The notes beneath the pieces are model-generated. The model did no database searches, was not told the DNA's origin, and saw only the letters and a list, made by a program, of their open reading frames with translations. The translations under genes were made by a program, and so were the position numbers. Below are positions 17,465 to 25,883 of a stretch of DNA of 64,000 nucleotides, one piece after another (the first letter of the stretch is position 1; the number at the start of each line of letters is the position of its first letter). The stretch comes from Phocaeicola coprophilus (GTDB taxonomy: Bacteria > Bacteroidota > Bacteroidia > Bacteroidales > Bacteroidaceae), in the NCBI GenBank assembly GCA_016900015.1, contig JACJJM010000001.1, positions 186,001 through 250,000 of the forward strand, written 5' to 3'.

Positions 17465-20400
17465 TTATTTGCCGGCTTCCGTTGCGGGAACTTCTGTGTC
17501 TTGCTTCTTCAGCTTGTTGCCCATCACGAGGTAAGCCACAGGGGCTGCCACGAAGAGCGAGGAGAAAGTTCCGAATACTACACCCAGAATCATCGCGAAC
17601 GAGAAGCTACGGATGCTGTCACCGCCCAGGATGAAGATGCAGATAAGCACGATGAGCGTACTCTGACCTGTGTTCAATGTACGGGCCAAGGTCGTGTTCA
17701 GTGAGTCATTGAACAGACGGAAATGGTCACGCTTGGGATACAATCCGAAGTATTCACGCACACGATCGAAGATAACCACTTTATCATTGATGGAGTAACC
17801 GATGACGGTCAGCACGGCACCGATGAACGTCTGGTCGACTTCGAGCGAGAAGGGCATCCAGCCATAGCAGAGCGAGTATGCGCCGATGACGAGCACCGTG
17901 TCCACTGCCAAGGCTACGACAGAACCCACACTGTAGGCCACGTTGCGGAAACGGAGCAGGATGTAGAGGAAGATGGCTATCAGGGCCAGTACGACAGCCC
18001 AGATGGCGGCCACTTTCATGTCTTCAGCAATGCTCGGACCTACTTTCTGCGAACTGATGATAGAGCCTCCGGTGTGGTTGTCACGGTCGATGAATTGCTC
18101 CAGTGTCACACCGTCGCTCAGCAACTTGCCTTTGCTCAGTGCGTCGTAGAGCACGGCTTCGATTTCGCTATCCACGTTCGGATCGTTCTCTTCGATGCGG
18201 TAGTTGGTCGAGATACGCAGTTTGCGGTCGTCCGTTCCCAGGGCGATGACTTGCACGTTGCTGTCGTCGAACTTCTCTTCCAGCAGTTCACGGACAGTCT
18301 CCGGCTGCACATCCTGGTCGAAGACGACGACGAAGTTTCGTCCGCCGGTGAAGTCGATGCTCTGGCTCAGGCCGCGTGTGGCGAAGGATGCGACACACAC
18401 GAGGATGATGATGCCGAAGGTCGACAGATAGCCTTTGATGTGGCCCATGAAGTTATACTTCGGATTGACCATGAGGTTCTTGGAGATGCTGGTGGTGAAT
18501 GTGAGGTTCAGCCATTTGTTCTTGCTCATATAGTGGTCATAGACCAGACGCGTCATGAACACGGCTGTAAAGAACGAGCAGGCGATACCAATGATGAGCG
18601 TCGTGGCAAATCCACGGATAGGACCTGTGCCGAAGAAGAACAGGATGATACCCGTGAGGATGGAGGTCAAGTTGGAGTCGAAGATGGCCGAGAAGGCATT
18701 CTTATAACCGTCTTGTAGGGCGTCTTTCACATTTTTGCCGAGACGGAGTTCTTCCTTCGCGCGTTCGTATATCAACACATTGGCGTCAACGGCCATACCC
18801 AGCGAGAGCACCATACCGGCGATGCCGCTCATGGTCAGCGCGGCTTGGAATGACGACAGGATGCCGAGCGTGAAGAAGAAGTTGAATATCAAAGCCATGT
18901 TGGCCACCATGCCCGGGATGAAGCCGTACATGGCGCAGAGGTAAACCATCAGCAGCACGAGGGCCACGATGAAGGAGACGAAACCTTGGTTGATGGATTC
19001 CTGGCCGAGTGACGGGCCGACGATGTCTTCCTGCACGATGTGCGCCGGGGCAGGCATCTTACCGGAGTTGAGCACATTGGCCAAGTCCTTCGTGTCTTCC
19101 AGCGTGAAGTTGCCTGTGATTTGCGACTGTCCGCCGGTGATTTCGTTCATCACGTTCGGTGCGCTGTAGACATAACCGTCGAGCACGATGGCGATGGAGC
19201 GGTTGATATTCTGTTTCGTCAGTTGAGCCCAGCGGCGTGCGCCTTCCGTGTTCATGTTCATGTGGACGCACGGTTTGCCGAACTGGTCGTAACCGTCGCT
19301 GGCCGACGTCACAACGTCGCCTTCAAGCGGGGCGCGTCCGTCGCGTTCGGTCACGCGGATGGCATAGAGTTCATAGGTGGAAGTCTTCGTGTCGATGGGT
19401 TTCACGCCCCACATCAGGCGCAGCTCCTTCGGCAACACGTTTTTCACTTCGGGCATGGCCAGCACGCGGTTGATGGCGGCTGTGTCGCGTCCCAAGGCAT
19501 ATCCGGCAATGCCGCCTCCGCCTTGGCTCACTTGCAGGAGCGAGAGGAGCGGGTGTTGCTTGCGCATGTCGTCCGTCGCCTGTTGGCTGGCGGCTTTGGC
19601 TTGTTCGCCTTTCAGTGCGCTGGCCAGGCTGTCTGCCAGGTTGGTAGCAGTAGCCGAGTCGGCCTTGGCTTCCGGTTGCTGTGCCGGCTCTGCGACTTGC
19701 GTGGAGTCAGCTTTTGTCTCGCTTTCCAGCGCCAGTGCGGCTTTGGCATCGGCTTCCATGAGGTAGGGGGCTATTTCCTGTCCGTTGAATGTCTCCCAAA
19801 ATTCGAGGTTGGCAGAGCCTTGGAGGAGTTTTCTCACACGTTCGGGTTCCTTGATGCCCGGGAGTTCGACCATGATACGTCCCATGCCGCCTTCCAGTTC
19901 CTGGATGTTGGGCTGCACGACGCCGAAGCGGTCGATACGGGTGCGGAGTACGTTGTAGGAGTTGGCCACGGCCGATTTGATTTCGCTGCGGAGCACGCGT
20001 TCCACTTCGGCATCGGTGCTCTGTGCGCTGACTTTGTCTCTAAGTTGTTGCGTAGCGAAGATTTCGGCGAGCCGTTTGCCCGGGGCCAGCTTGTGGTATT
20101 CCTCCACGAAGAGGGTGACAAAGTCCTTCTGGCTGCTCACCTGTGCCTTGGCTGCATTGGCCACGGCTTGGTTGAATGCCTCGTCCGTCTTGTGGTCGGC
20201 CAGTGTTTTCACAACTTCGGGCACTGACACTTCGAGGATGACGTTCATACCACCCTTCAAGTCCAGACCGAGCCCGATTTCCATCTCGCGACATTGTTTC
20301 AGCGTATAGTTGCCCAGATACACCCGCTCGTTTTGCATCGAGTCGAGGTAGTGCGTTTCTCCCTGCGGGTCTTCTGCTGCCAGCTTCATGTAGTGGCGCG

Positions 20401-20482
20401 TGACAAAAGAGAAGGAGAGGTAGAACGCACAGACGATCGTGAGCAATACCGCAAAAACCTTTACAAATCCTTTGTTTTGCAT
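17465..20482 (-). CDS. secDF: SecDF fused protein translocase subunit
   Basis: 1005 residues. SecD and SecF, separate proteins in many bacteria, are fused here, as is usual in Bacteroidetes. The SecD half has TM1 near residues 8-26, the block GLGLDLKGGMNVILEV, a large periplasmic P1 domain containing a low-complexity Ala/Gln/Lys stretch (about residues 240-305), and the TM4 motif DANVLIYERAKEE near residue 565. The SecF half starts near residue 640, with SIDFTGGRNFVVVFD near residue 709 and GYSINDKVVIFDRVRE near residue 897. It uses the proton gradient to assist late protein export through SecYEG. Transcribed alone with a plausible promoter at 20539-20572 and its own terminator. Confidence 0.96.
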   Translation of the reverse strand: MQNKGFVKVFAVLLTIVCAFYLSFSFVTRHYMKLAAEDPQGETHYLDSMQNERVYLGNYTLKQCREMEIGLGLDLKGGMNVILEVSVPEVVKTLADHKTDEAFNQAVANAAKAQVSSQKDFVTLFVEEYHKLAPGKRLAEIFATQQLRDKVSAQSTDAEVERVLRSEIKSAVANSYNVLRTRIDRFGVVQPNIQELEGGMGRIMVELPGIKEPERVRKLLQGSANLEFWETFNGQEIAPYLMEADAKAALALESETKADSTQVAEPAQQPEAKADSATATNLADSLASALKGEQAKAASQQATDDMRKQHPLLSLLQVSQGGGGIAGYALGRDTAAINRVLAMPEVKNVLPKELRLMWGVKPIDTKTSTYELYAIRVTERDGRAPLEGDVVTSASDGYDQFGKPCVHMNMNTEGARRWAQLTKQNINRSIAIVLDGYVYSAPNVMNEITGGQSQITGNFTLEDTKDLANVLNSGKMPAPAHIVQEDIVGPSLGQESINQGFVSFIVALVLLMVYLCAMYGFIPGMVANMALIFNFFFTLGILSSFQAALTMSGIAGMVLSLGMAVDANVLIYERAKEELRLGKNVKDALQDGYKNAFSAIFDSNLTSILTGIILFFFGTGPIRGFATTLIIGIACSFFTAVFMTRLVYDHYMSKNKWLNLTFTTSISKNLMVNPKYNFMGHIKGYLSTFGIIILVCVASFATRGLSQSIDFTGGRNFVVVFDQDVQPETVRELLEEKFDDSNVQVIALGTDDRKLRISTNYRIEENDPNVDSEIEAVLYDALSKGKLLSDGVTLEQFIDRDNHTGGSIISSQKVGPSIAEDMKVAAIWAVVLALIAIFLYILLRFRNVAYSVGSVVALAVDTVLVIGAYSLCYGWMPFSLEVDQTFIGAVLTVIGYSINDKVVIFDRVREYFGLYPKRDHFRLFNDSLNTTLARTLNTGQSTLIVLICIFILGGDSIRSFSFAMILGVVFGTFSSLFVAAPVAYLVMGNKLKKQDTEVPATEAGK

Positions 20483-20538
20483 GTTACGTAGTTATTTATT
20501 TTGTTTATTCTTAAATTATTGCCTTCGCTACAAGGTTG

Positions 20539-20572
20539 CAAATATAGCCTTTTTTCAAATTTGGGCGGTAAA
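20539..20572 (-). promoter_or_regulatory. Bacteroides-type promoter for secDF
   Basis: On the minus strand the -7 box is TATATTTG (complement at 20539-20546), matching TAnnTTTG. A TTTA box (20569-20572) lies 22 nt upstream as -33. Predicted transcription begins about 50 nt before the secDF start codon. Confidence 0.5.
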
Positions 20573-20675
20573 AGAATGGTATTTTATTTGGTCCGGAGGC
20601 CGTCCTTTTCGCTTTTGATGGCTTTTTGCCGCGTGAAGAGGCTTCTTTTTCTGCCCGTAGAGGGCTGTCCGGAGC

Positions 20676-20763
20676 GCTATAAAGGGTAGCCGACCACGGA
20701 AAGGAAGGCGTGGTCGGGCGGACTCCTTTCCGTGGTCGGACGGAAAGGAGGGTCAGGTCGGGC
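20676..20763 (+). repeat. 22-nt modular repeat, copy 3
   Basis: GGAAAGGA cores start at 20698 and 20742 (44 nt, two periods), with an inverted core TCCTTTCC at 20724 between them. A degenerate unit with CTATAAAGGGTA begins at 20676, again 22 nt earlier. CCGACCACGGAAAGGA (20690-20705) is an inverted partner of TCCTTTCCGTGGTCGG (20724-20739). It sits 37 nt beyond the stop of the phosphatase-fold gene. Confidence 0.85.
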
Positions 20764-20799
20764 GCGATAAAGGGGGTGTGGGGACGGGGTTTGCGTCGC

Positions 20800-21885
20800 T
20801 CAGCGTGCGGGCGCGATGTAGCACCAGATGGGGTAGTGGTCGGAGTTGTCGATGCGGCTGTCGACGGTGCAGCGGTAGGCCTTCAGGTCGGGGCTTGTGA
20901 GGATGTGGTCGATGCGGAAGTAGAAGCCGTTGCGGTGATAGGATATGCCCATGCCGAAGCCGGACTCGACGAAGGCGTCGTCCAGTCCGCGGCCGATGAC
21001 GCGGTGGGCGTATGAGATGGGCGACGTGTTGAAGTCGCCGCACACGATGAGTTTCCGCCGGCCCAGGCTGTCGATGGTGCGGGCGATGGCGTCGGCCTGG
21101 CGCGCGCGGATGGCAGTGGCTCCGGCGAGCTTGCCCAGCAGCAGGCGCGAGCCTTTTTTCATGTCGGCCGTCTCGGGCGATTTTATCATTTGGACGTAGG
21201 TCTCGCGGTCGTTCGTGGTGAGTTTGTTTGACTCCAGATGGTTGTTGATGACCGTAAGCGTGTCTCCCTCCACGGCGATGGTGTAGACGATGCTCCCGTT
21301 GAATTCGCTTTCGTAGTGGACCGGCTCGGCCGAGAGGATGGGATGCCGCGAGTAGCAGGCCAGGCGGTTCCAGCCTTTGCCCACGGTGTGTATGTCCTTG
21401 TAGGGGTAGTCCTTGAGGACGTGGTCGATGTGTTCCTGTTTGAGCCTTCCTCCTGCGCTGTACTCCTGCATGCAGATGATGTCGGCGCCGCTGTCGCGCA
21501 GGTAGGCCAGCACGTGGTTGGGGTTGTCGGGCGTGTCGGGGTGGTCAGCCTCGAATCCCATGATGTTGTAGGAAAGGAACTTGATGCTGCCTTCGGGAGC
21601 TTCCTCCCGGCTAAGATGGAGCGGGCAGAAGGTCTGTATGGCGGGCAGGCAGCAGAGCATCCCGACCACGGAGAGGAGGGCGTAGCGGACGTGCACGACC
21701 AGCCAGAAGAGCAGGAAGGCCACTGTGGCGCAGAGGAAGACGGGGAATGCCAGTCCGGCACAGGCCCGCACGGGATGGCGTACGGGGTCGATGTACGGGC
21801 TGTAGGCGCAGGCCAGCATGATGCCCACCATCAGCAGGTTGGCTGCCAGCAGAATCCATCCCAGTAGACGTCCGATTTGATACAT
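20800..21885 (-). CDS. Membrane-anchored endonuclease/exonuclease/phosphatase-fold protein
   Basis: 361 residues. Three N-terminal transmembrane segments (about residues 8-28, 42-65 and 68-88) precede an EEP-fold catalytic domain. Its signature blocks are FLSYNIMGF, ICMQEYS, VINNHLES, VCGDFNTS and NSDHYPIWCY, giving the Asn, Glu, Asp-Asn and Asp-His metal and phosphate ligands. Family members hydrolyse phosphodiesters (nucleic acid, lipid or inositol phosphates); the substrate cannot be read from sequence. The topology suggests an enzyme held at the inner membrane. It follows the two rhomboid genes on the same strand with a 36-nt gap and probably shares their mRNA, which ends at repeat copy 3. 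Confidence 0.82.
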   Translation of the reverse strand: MYQIGRLLGWILLAANLLMVGIMLACAYSPYIDPVRHPVRACAGLAFPVFLCATVAFLLFWLVVHVRYALLSVVGMLCCLPAIQTFCPLHLSREEAPEGSIKFLSYNIMGFEADHPDTPDNPNHVLAYLRDSGADIICMQEYSAGGRLKQEHIDHVLKDYPYKDIHTVGKGWNRLACYSRHPILSAEPVHYESEFNGSIVYTIAVEGDTLTVINNHLESNKLTTNDRETYVQMIKSPETADMKKGSRLLLGKLAGATAIRARQADAIARTIDSLGRRKLIVCGDFNTSPISYAHRVIGRGLDDAFVESGFGMGISYHRNGFYFRIDHILTSPDLKAYRCTVDSRIDNSDHYPIWCYIAPAR

Positions 21886-21921
21886 GTCGTTAAGTGTATG
21901 TTGGGTGTGATTTATGAATTC

Positions 21922-22818
21922 TCATCGTTTGCTCTCGTCGAAGAGTTTCTTTTTCTCTTCGTTCGTCAGGCTGTCGTAGCCCGACTTCTTGAGCTTGTCG
22001 AGTATGCGGCCGATTTCTTCCTCGCGTTCCCGCTTGCGGGCGTTGTAGTCGTAGTCGGCGGCGTGTTTGCCGTAGTGTACTTTCATTTTCGGACGCCGGT
22101 GTGTGCGTTGCCGGCGCGAGAAGAGGCCTGTCAGGAAGTCTATCGTGCGGTTAATCCATGCCGTGGGGTCATGCCCTTTTTGGAAGGAGGCGGCAAACCA
22201 CCATCCGGCCAACGCTCCGCCCAGGTGGGCGATGTGGCCGCCGCTGTTGCCCGAGGTGATGAAAAGCAAGTCGGTCACGACGAGGATAAGTGCCAGGTAT
22301 TTCAGGCGTATGGCCCCCAGGAAGAGGAGGTTCACCCGGTAGTCAGGCTCACGCACAGCCGTGGCCACGGCGATGGCAAGCACGGAAGCCGACGCTCCCA
22401 GCAGGTAGGACGAATGGATATAGGGTTGGAAATAGGGGAACACGTTGTAGGCCACCATGTAGAGCACACCTCCGCACAGTCCGCCCAAGAAGTAGAGCCC
22501 GCGGAAATGACGGTCGGAGAAGAGGTAGAGGAAGAGCCGCCCGAACCAGTAGAGCCACAGCATGTTGAACAAGATATGCCACACGTCGGCATGCAGGAAC
22601 ATGTAGGTCACGAGCGACCAGGGTTGCCGCAGCAGCGTGCCGAAGTCGGCCGGGCATTCCGCCCATCGCAAGTAGATGAAGTGTCCGTGCCCCGTGAGCA
22701 GCATGACGATGTCGGCCAACGCCGTGAGCAGGAACACGGCGATGTTGACATAGATGAAGCGCAGGGCGATGTCCGCCCGCAGGAAGCGGTTGCGGAGGTT
22801 AGTAATTATATTGGCCAT
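21922..22818 (-). CDS. Rhomboid family intramembrane serine protease (second of pair)
   Basis: 298 residues with about six membrane segments. The rhomboid dyad is LLGASASV (Ser about residue 140) and GGHIAHLGG (His about residue 198); FLHADVWHILFNML carries the HxxxN motif of the second segment. A charged C-terminal tail of roughly 80 residues (RRPKMKVHYGKHAADYDYN, then EREEEIGRILDKLKKSGYDSLTNEEKKKLF) matches the conserved tail of Bacteroidetes rhomboids. The gene overlaps the upstream rhomboid by 20 nt, so translation is coupled. It cleaves transmembrane substrates within the inner membrane; substrates unknown. Confidence 0.88.
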   Translation of the reverse strand: MANIITNLRNRFLRADIALRFIYVNIAVFLLTALADIVMLLTGHGHFIYLRWAECPADFGTLLRQPWSLVTYMFLHADVWHILFNMLWLYWFGRLFLYLFSDRHFRGLYFLGGLCGGVLYMVAYNVFPYFQPYIHSSYLLGASASVLAIAVATAVREPDYRVNLLFLGAIRLKYLALILVVTDLLFITSGNSGGHIAHLGGALAGWWFAASFQKGHDPTAWINRTIDFLTGLFSRRQRTHRRPKMKVHYGKHAADYDYNARKREREEEIGRILDKLKKSGYDSLTNEEKKKLFDESKR

Positions 22819-23473
22819 TGCGGTATTTTTTGCGCCAGTAAGTAATCAGGAGGAAGCCGAAGAGCATGCCGCCTAAGTGGGCAAAGTGGGCCACGCCGTC
22901 AGACCCTTGCAGTCCGAGCAGCAGTTCGATGACCACGTAGCCGATGACGAACCACTTGGCTTTGATGGGGAAAGGCAGGGGGAAGATGAACATGGGCTGG
23001 TTGGGGAAGAGCAGTCCGAAGGCCAGCAGGATGCCATAGACGGCTCCCGAAGCGCCCACGGTGGTCATCAGGTTGAGGTATTCGCTCATGGGGATGATGG
23101 AGATGCCGGTGTTCACGCTGTCGAAATTGGAAAGGACGGTGAGGTATTCGATGTATTGCACCACCTCCTGGATGAGCCCCGCGCCCAGTCCGCACACCAT
23201 ATAATATATAAGGTAACGCTTCGGTCCGAAGACACGTTCGAGCGTGCAGCCGAACATCCATAGGGCAAACATGTTGAAGAACAGGTGCGCGAAGCCTCCG
23301 TGCATGAACATGTAGGTGACAAACTGGTAGATGTGGAAGTCGGAAGCCATGAAATAGTGCAGTCCCAGCAGCGTGGTCAAGTCGACTCCGTATTTTGGGG
23401 TAACGATTGAAGCCAGGAAGAACAGGACGTTGATGATAAGCAGATTCTTGGTGATAGGGGGTATCTGGTTCAT
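22799..23473 (-). CDS. Rhomboid family intramembrane serine protease (first of pair)
   Basis: 224 residues, six predicted membrane segments and no cytosolic tail. Catalytic blocks are VGASGAVYG (Ser about residue 140) and AHFAHLGGMLFG (His about residue 195), with FMHGGFAHLFFNMFALWMFG as the HxxxN segment. It is a paralogue of the next gene but lacks that gene's long C-terminal extension. Being first in the operon, with a 20-nt overlap into the second rhomboid, it may be made in fixed ratio with it. Function in bacteria is poorly known; quality control of membrane proteins is one option. Confidence 0.9.
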   Translation of the reverse strand: MNQIPPITKNLLIINVLFFLASIVTPKYGVDLTTLLGLHYFMASDFHIYQFVTYMFMHGGFAHLFFNMFALWMFGCTLERVFGPKRYLIYYMVCGLGAGLIQEVVQYIEYLTVLSNFDSVNTGISIIPMSEYLNLMTTVGASGAVYGILLAFGLLFPNQPMFIFPLPFPIKAKWFVIGYVVIELLLGLQGSDGVAHFAHLGGMLFGFLLITYWRKKYRNGQYNY

Positions 23474-23524
23474 AGTTCTGTGAAAAATCCCTCAGGGGGC
23501 TGTTATATGGGTTAATAGTGTCTG

Positions 23525-23532
23525 CAAAAGTA
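23525..23532 (-). promoter_or_regulatory. Possible -7 element of the rhomboid operon
   Basis: CAAAAGTA on the plus strand reads TACTTTTG on the minus strand, a full match to TAnnTTTG, 52 nt upstream of the first rhomboid start. No clear -33 box at the right distance. Confidence 0.38.
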
Positions 23533-23613
23533 CGAAAATATTCCGTTTCCATAAGCTAAAGCCCTCCATCTTTGATTTTTTTGCACTTCGAGTGCGATTT
23601 TTAGGCTATAATA

Positions 23614-23644
23614 TTTGTTTCTAATGGTGTAAGCTCTATCTTTG
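23614..23644 (+). promoter_or_regulatory. Bacteroides-type promoter for HU
   Basis: TTTG at 23614-23617, 19-nt spacer, TATCTTTG at 23637-23644: a full match to the Bacteroides -33/-7 consensus. Predicted start near 23651, leaving a leader of about 50 nt. A small GCACT/AGTGC hairpin at 23583-23595 lies just upstream and could insulate it from divergent transcription. Confidence 0.72.
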
Positions 23645-23701
23645 TGATGCGTTTGACATCGTTGAACTTCCATATTGTATTTTATTTAATATCTATCTAT
23701 T

Positions 23702-23974
23702 ATGAATAAGTCAGATCTTATCAATGCAATGGCAGCCGAATCGGGATTGAGCAAAGCCGATTCGAAGAAAGCGCTGGATGCATTTGTTTCTGCTGTCTCA
23801 GCAGCGCTCAAGGACGGCGATAAAGTAGCCCTGGTTGGTTTCGGCACATTCTCTGTCTCAGAGCGTGGTGAAAGAACCGGCATCAATCCGGCCACTAAGC
23901 AAACCATCACTATTCCGGCAAAGAAAGTGGTGAAGTTCAAAGCCGGCAACGAACTGGAAGGTGCTGTACAATGA
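23702..23974 (+). CDS. HU family DNA-binding protein
   Basis: 90 residues, the standard size. MNKSDLINAMAAESGLSKAD and DALDAFVSAVSAALKDGDKV-like helices lead into VALVGFGTFSVSERGERTG and NPATKQTITIPAKKVVKFKAG, the beta-arm with the conserved Pro that inserts in the minor groove. It bends and compacts DNA and assists replication and recombination. It is monocistronic, with a strong upstream promoter and a downstream hairpin, as expected for an abundant nucleoid protein. Confidence 0.96.
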   Translation: MNKSDLINAMAAESGLSKADSKKALDAFVSAVSAALKDGDKVALVGFGTFSVSERGERTGINPATKQTITIPAKKVVKFKAGNELEGAVQ

Positions 23975-24017
23975 TGAATAGATCAATACAGATGCTTCTT
24001 TTATGTTTTACATAACG

Positions 24018-24060
24018 CTTGGGCACGGAATGACGTACATAGGGCAATTCCGTGCCTAAG
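24018..24060 (+). terminator. Hairpin downstream of HU
   Basis: CTTGGGCACGGAAT (24018-24031) pairs with ATTCCGTGCCTAAG (24047-24060), a 14-nt stem with one wobble. The downstream stretch TTGTGTTTG is only moderately T-rich. Probable terminator of the HU transcript. Confidence 0.6.
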
Positions 24061-24107
24061 TTGTGTTTGCCTATTATTGTTTAACACTCTTATAAAGTCT
24101 ATTACGT

Positions 24108-24764
24108 ATGAAATTCTTTATTGACACAGCTAATTTGGACCAGATCCGCGAAGCCAACGCTATGGGCGTGCTCGACGGTGTGACAACTAACCCCTCGTTG
24201 ATGGCCAAGGAAGGCATCAAGGGTGTAGAAAATCAGCGTCAGCACTACATTGACATTTGCAACATCGTCAACGGCGACGTGAGCGCCGAAGTGATTGCCA
24301 CAGACTATGAGGGCATGATCAAGGAAGGCGAAGAGCTGGCCGCTCTCAATCCCCACATCGTGGTGAAGATTCCTTGCATTGCCGACGGCATCAAGGCTAT
24401 CAAATACTTTACAGAGAAAGGCATACGCACCAACTGCACGCTGGTGTTCTCCGCCGGACAAGCTCTCCTTGCTGCCAAGGCCGGAGCAACGTATGTCTCT
24501 CCGTTTGTCGGACGTCTGGACGACATCTGCGAAGACGGTGTGGCTCTCATCGCCCAAATCGTGGACATCTACCGTACATACGGATTCAAGACGCAAGTGC
24601 TGGCTGCATCCATCCGCCACACACGCCACATCATCGCTTGTGCCGAAGTGGGAGCTGACGTAGTGACTTGCCCGCTGGCTGCCATCAAGGGACTTCTCAA
24701 GCACCCGTTGACTGACTCCGGCCTGGCCACTTTCCTGGCTGACTACAAGCGAGTGAACGGATAA
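24108..24764 (+). CDS. fsa: Small transaldolase / fructose-6-phosphate aldolase (TalC-MipB type)
   Basis: 218 residues, the length of the short transaldolase group rather than the 300-plus residue TalA/B group. MKFFIDTANLDQIREA and GVTTNPSLMAKEG are the family start; VVKIPCIADGIKAIKYF holds the Schiff-base lysine; VSPFVGRLDD is the phosphate-binding loop. The group includes true transaldolases and fructose-6-phosphate aldolases, which cannot be separated safely by sequence alone. The role is the non-oxidative pentose phosphate pathway in the cytosol. It has its own downstream hairpin and no operon partner. Confidence 0.93.
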   Translation: MKFFIDTANLDQIREANAMGVLDGVTTNPSLMAKEGIKGVENQRQHYIDICNIVNGDVSAEVIATDYEGMIKEGEELAALNPHIVVKIPCIADGIKAIKYFTEKGIRTNCTLVFSAGQALLAAKAGATYVSPFVGRLDDICEDGVALIAQIVDIYRTYGFKTQVLAASIRHTRHIIACAEVGADVVTCPLAAIKGLLKHPLTDSGLATFLADYKRVNG

Positions 24765-24800
24765 AAGTCCGGATGATACTCAGATAAGAGACAAGGGGCT

Positions 24801-24840
24801 GTCCGCGTCAAGAGGCGTGGACGGTTCCTTTTCTTTTCCT
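24801..24840 (+). terminator. Terminator of the transaldolase gene
   Basis: GTCCGCGTC (24801-24809) pairs with GGCGTGGAC (24814-24822) through GC and wobble pairs with a short loop, followed by the T-rich run TTCCTTTTCTTTTCCT. A good rho-independent pattern on the plus strand. Confidence 0.6.
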
Positions 24841-24885
24841 TGTCCACTTTTCTGCATGGAAGGAAGGCCTTTATCGGAAAATCCG

Positions 24886-24893
24886 TATATTTG
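24886..24893 (+). promoter_or_regulatory. Possible -7 element of the methyltransferase gene
   Basis: TATATTTG matches TAnnTTTG exactly and lies 33 nt before the chosen ATG. No TTTG box at the usual distance was found, so support rests on one hexamer-scale match. Confidence 0.38.
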
Positions 24894-24926
24894 TCACCGA
24901 AACAGAAAACTCACCTATATCATACT

Positions 24927-25709
24927 ATGCAAGAACGACAACAAAACCGTGCACTTTATTTTCGGGAATTAGCTACCACGAGCGAACGCTATTTCCTGCC
25001 TTACGTAGCTTACTTCAAACCCCTTGCACCCGGGATGCATGTGCTGGAAATCGGCTGTGGAGATGGGGGCAACCTGCTCCCTTTCGCACGAAGGGGATGC
25101 GTCGTCACGGGCGTCGACATGGCGGCCACACGCATTGACGATGCACGCCGTTTTTTTGCCGAGGCCGGAGCTGAGGGCACGTTTATCGCTTCAGATATTT
25201 TCCTACTGAAAGACTTGGAGGCGAGCTTCGACATCATCATCTGCCACGATGTGCTGGAACACATCGGCGACAAGCGCACATTCCTGCTCAACTTGCGACG
25301 CTATGTGAAGCCCGGAGGCGTGGTGTTCATGTCGTTCCCGGCTTGGCAAATGCCGTTCGGCGGGCATCAACAGACGCTGCGCAACCGCTGGACGTCGCGC
25401 CTTCCCTTCATCCACCTCCTCCCGAACTTTCTTTATTCGGCCATCATGCGTGCCGGAGGGGCCGACCGGCGATGCATCGACGGTATGCTCGACATCAAGC
25501 GCACGCGCTGCACCATCGAACGTTTCGAGCGGCTGGCACGCCAGACGGGCATGCACATTGCCGACCGTCGGCTCTATTTCATCAATCCGCACTATGAGAC
25601 GAAGTTCGGCCTTCGTCCGCGCCGGCTTTCCCCTCTTATCGGCGCTATCCCCTACGTGCGTGATTTCTTCACCACTTCCTGCTTTTACATAATGAAGGAT
25701 GAGGCTTGA
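24927..25709 (+). CDS. Class I SAM-dependent methyltransferase
   Basis: 260 residues from the ATG at 24927. A longer TTG-initiated frame would swallow the candidate promoter, so I reject it. The SAM-binding Rossmann fold is clear: VLEIGCGDGGNLLPFA (motif I), VVTGVDMAATRI (acidic end of strand 2), FDIIICHDVLEHI (motif IV) and VKPGGVVFMSFPAW (motif VI). The C-terminal third (WTSRLPFIHLLP, FFTTSCFYIMKDEA) is a substrate lid of the type seen in small-molecule or glycan methyltransferases. Substrate unknown. It stands alone, convergent with mnmA, from which it is separated by a 23-nt tandem array. Confidence 0.82.
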   Translation: MQERQQNRALYFRELATTSERYFLPYVAYFKPLAPGMHVLEIGCGDGGNLLPFARRGCVVTGVDMAATRIDDARRFFAEAGAEGTFIASDIFLLKDLEASFDIIICHDVLEHIGDKRTFLLNLRRYVKPGGVVFMSFPAWQMPFGGHQQTLRNRWTSRLPFIHLLPNFLYSAIMRAGGADRRCIDGMLDIKRTRCTIERFERLARQTGMHIADRRLYFINPHYETKFGLRPRRLSPLIGAIPYVRDFFTTSCFYIMKDEA

Positions 25710-25737
25710 AAGAGCTGTCATCCGGTGCCGGAAACGA

Positions 25738-25860
25738 CGGATATGCGTTGACCTCATCGACGGATATGCGTTGACCTCATCGACGGATATGTGTTGACCT
25801 CATCAACGGATATGCGTTGACGCTGCCAACGGATATGCGTCGGAACGGCCAACGGATATG
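25738..25860. repeat. 23-nt tandem repeat array (five units plus a partial)
   Basis: CGGATATG starts at 25738, 25761, 25784, 25807, 25830 and 25853, exactly 23 nt apart. The first two units are identical (continuing CGTTGACCTCATCGA), the third has two changes, and the fourth and fifth drift in their second half while the CGGATATGYGT start stays fixed. The units are contiguous, with no spacers. The array fills the gap between convergent genes. AATGAAGGATGA just before it (25691-25702) is inverted at its far side (TCATCCTTCATT near 25883-25894). Confidence 0.85.
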
Positions 25861-25883
25861 CCGCATTCTTCATCCTTCACTCT

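Noticed and set aside
19040-20227. 395-codon antisense ORF inside secDF
   Set aside because: It mirrors a well-conserved gene on the other strand; composition is that of an antisense frame of a GC-rich gene.
25738-25860. CRISPR array
   Set aside because: Units are contiguous with no spacers, vary in their second half, and no cas gene is near.
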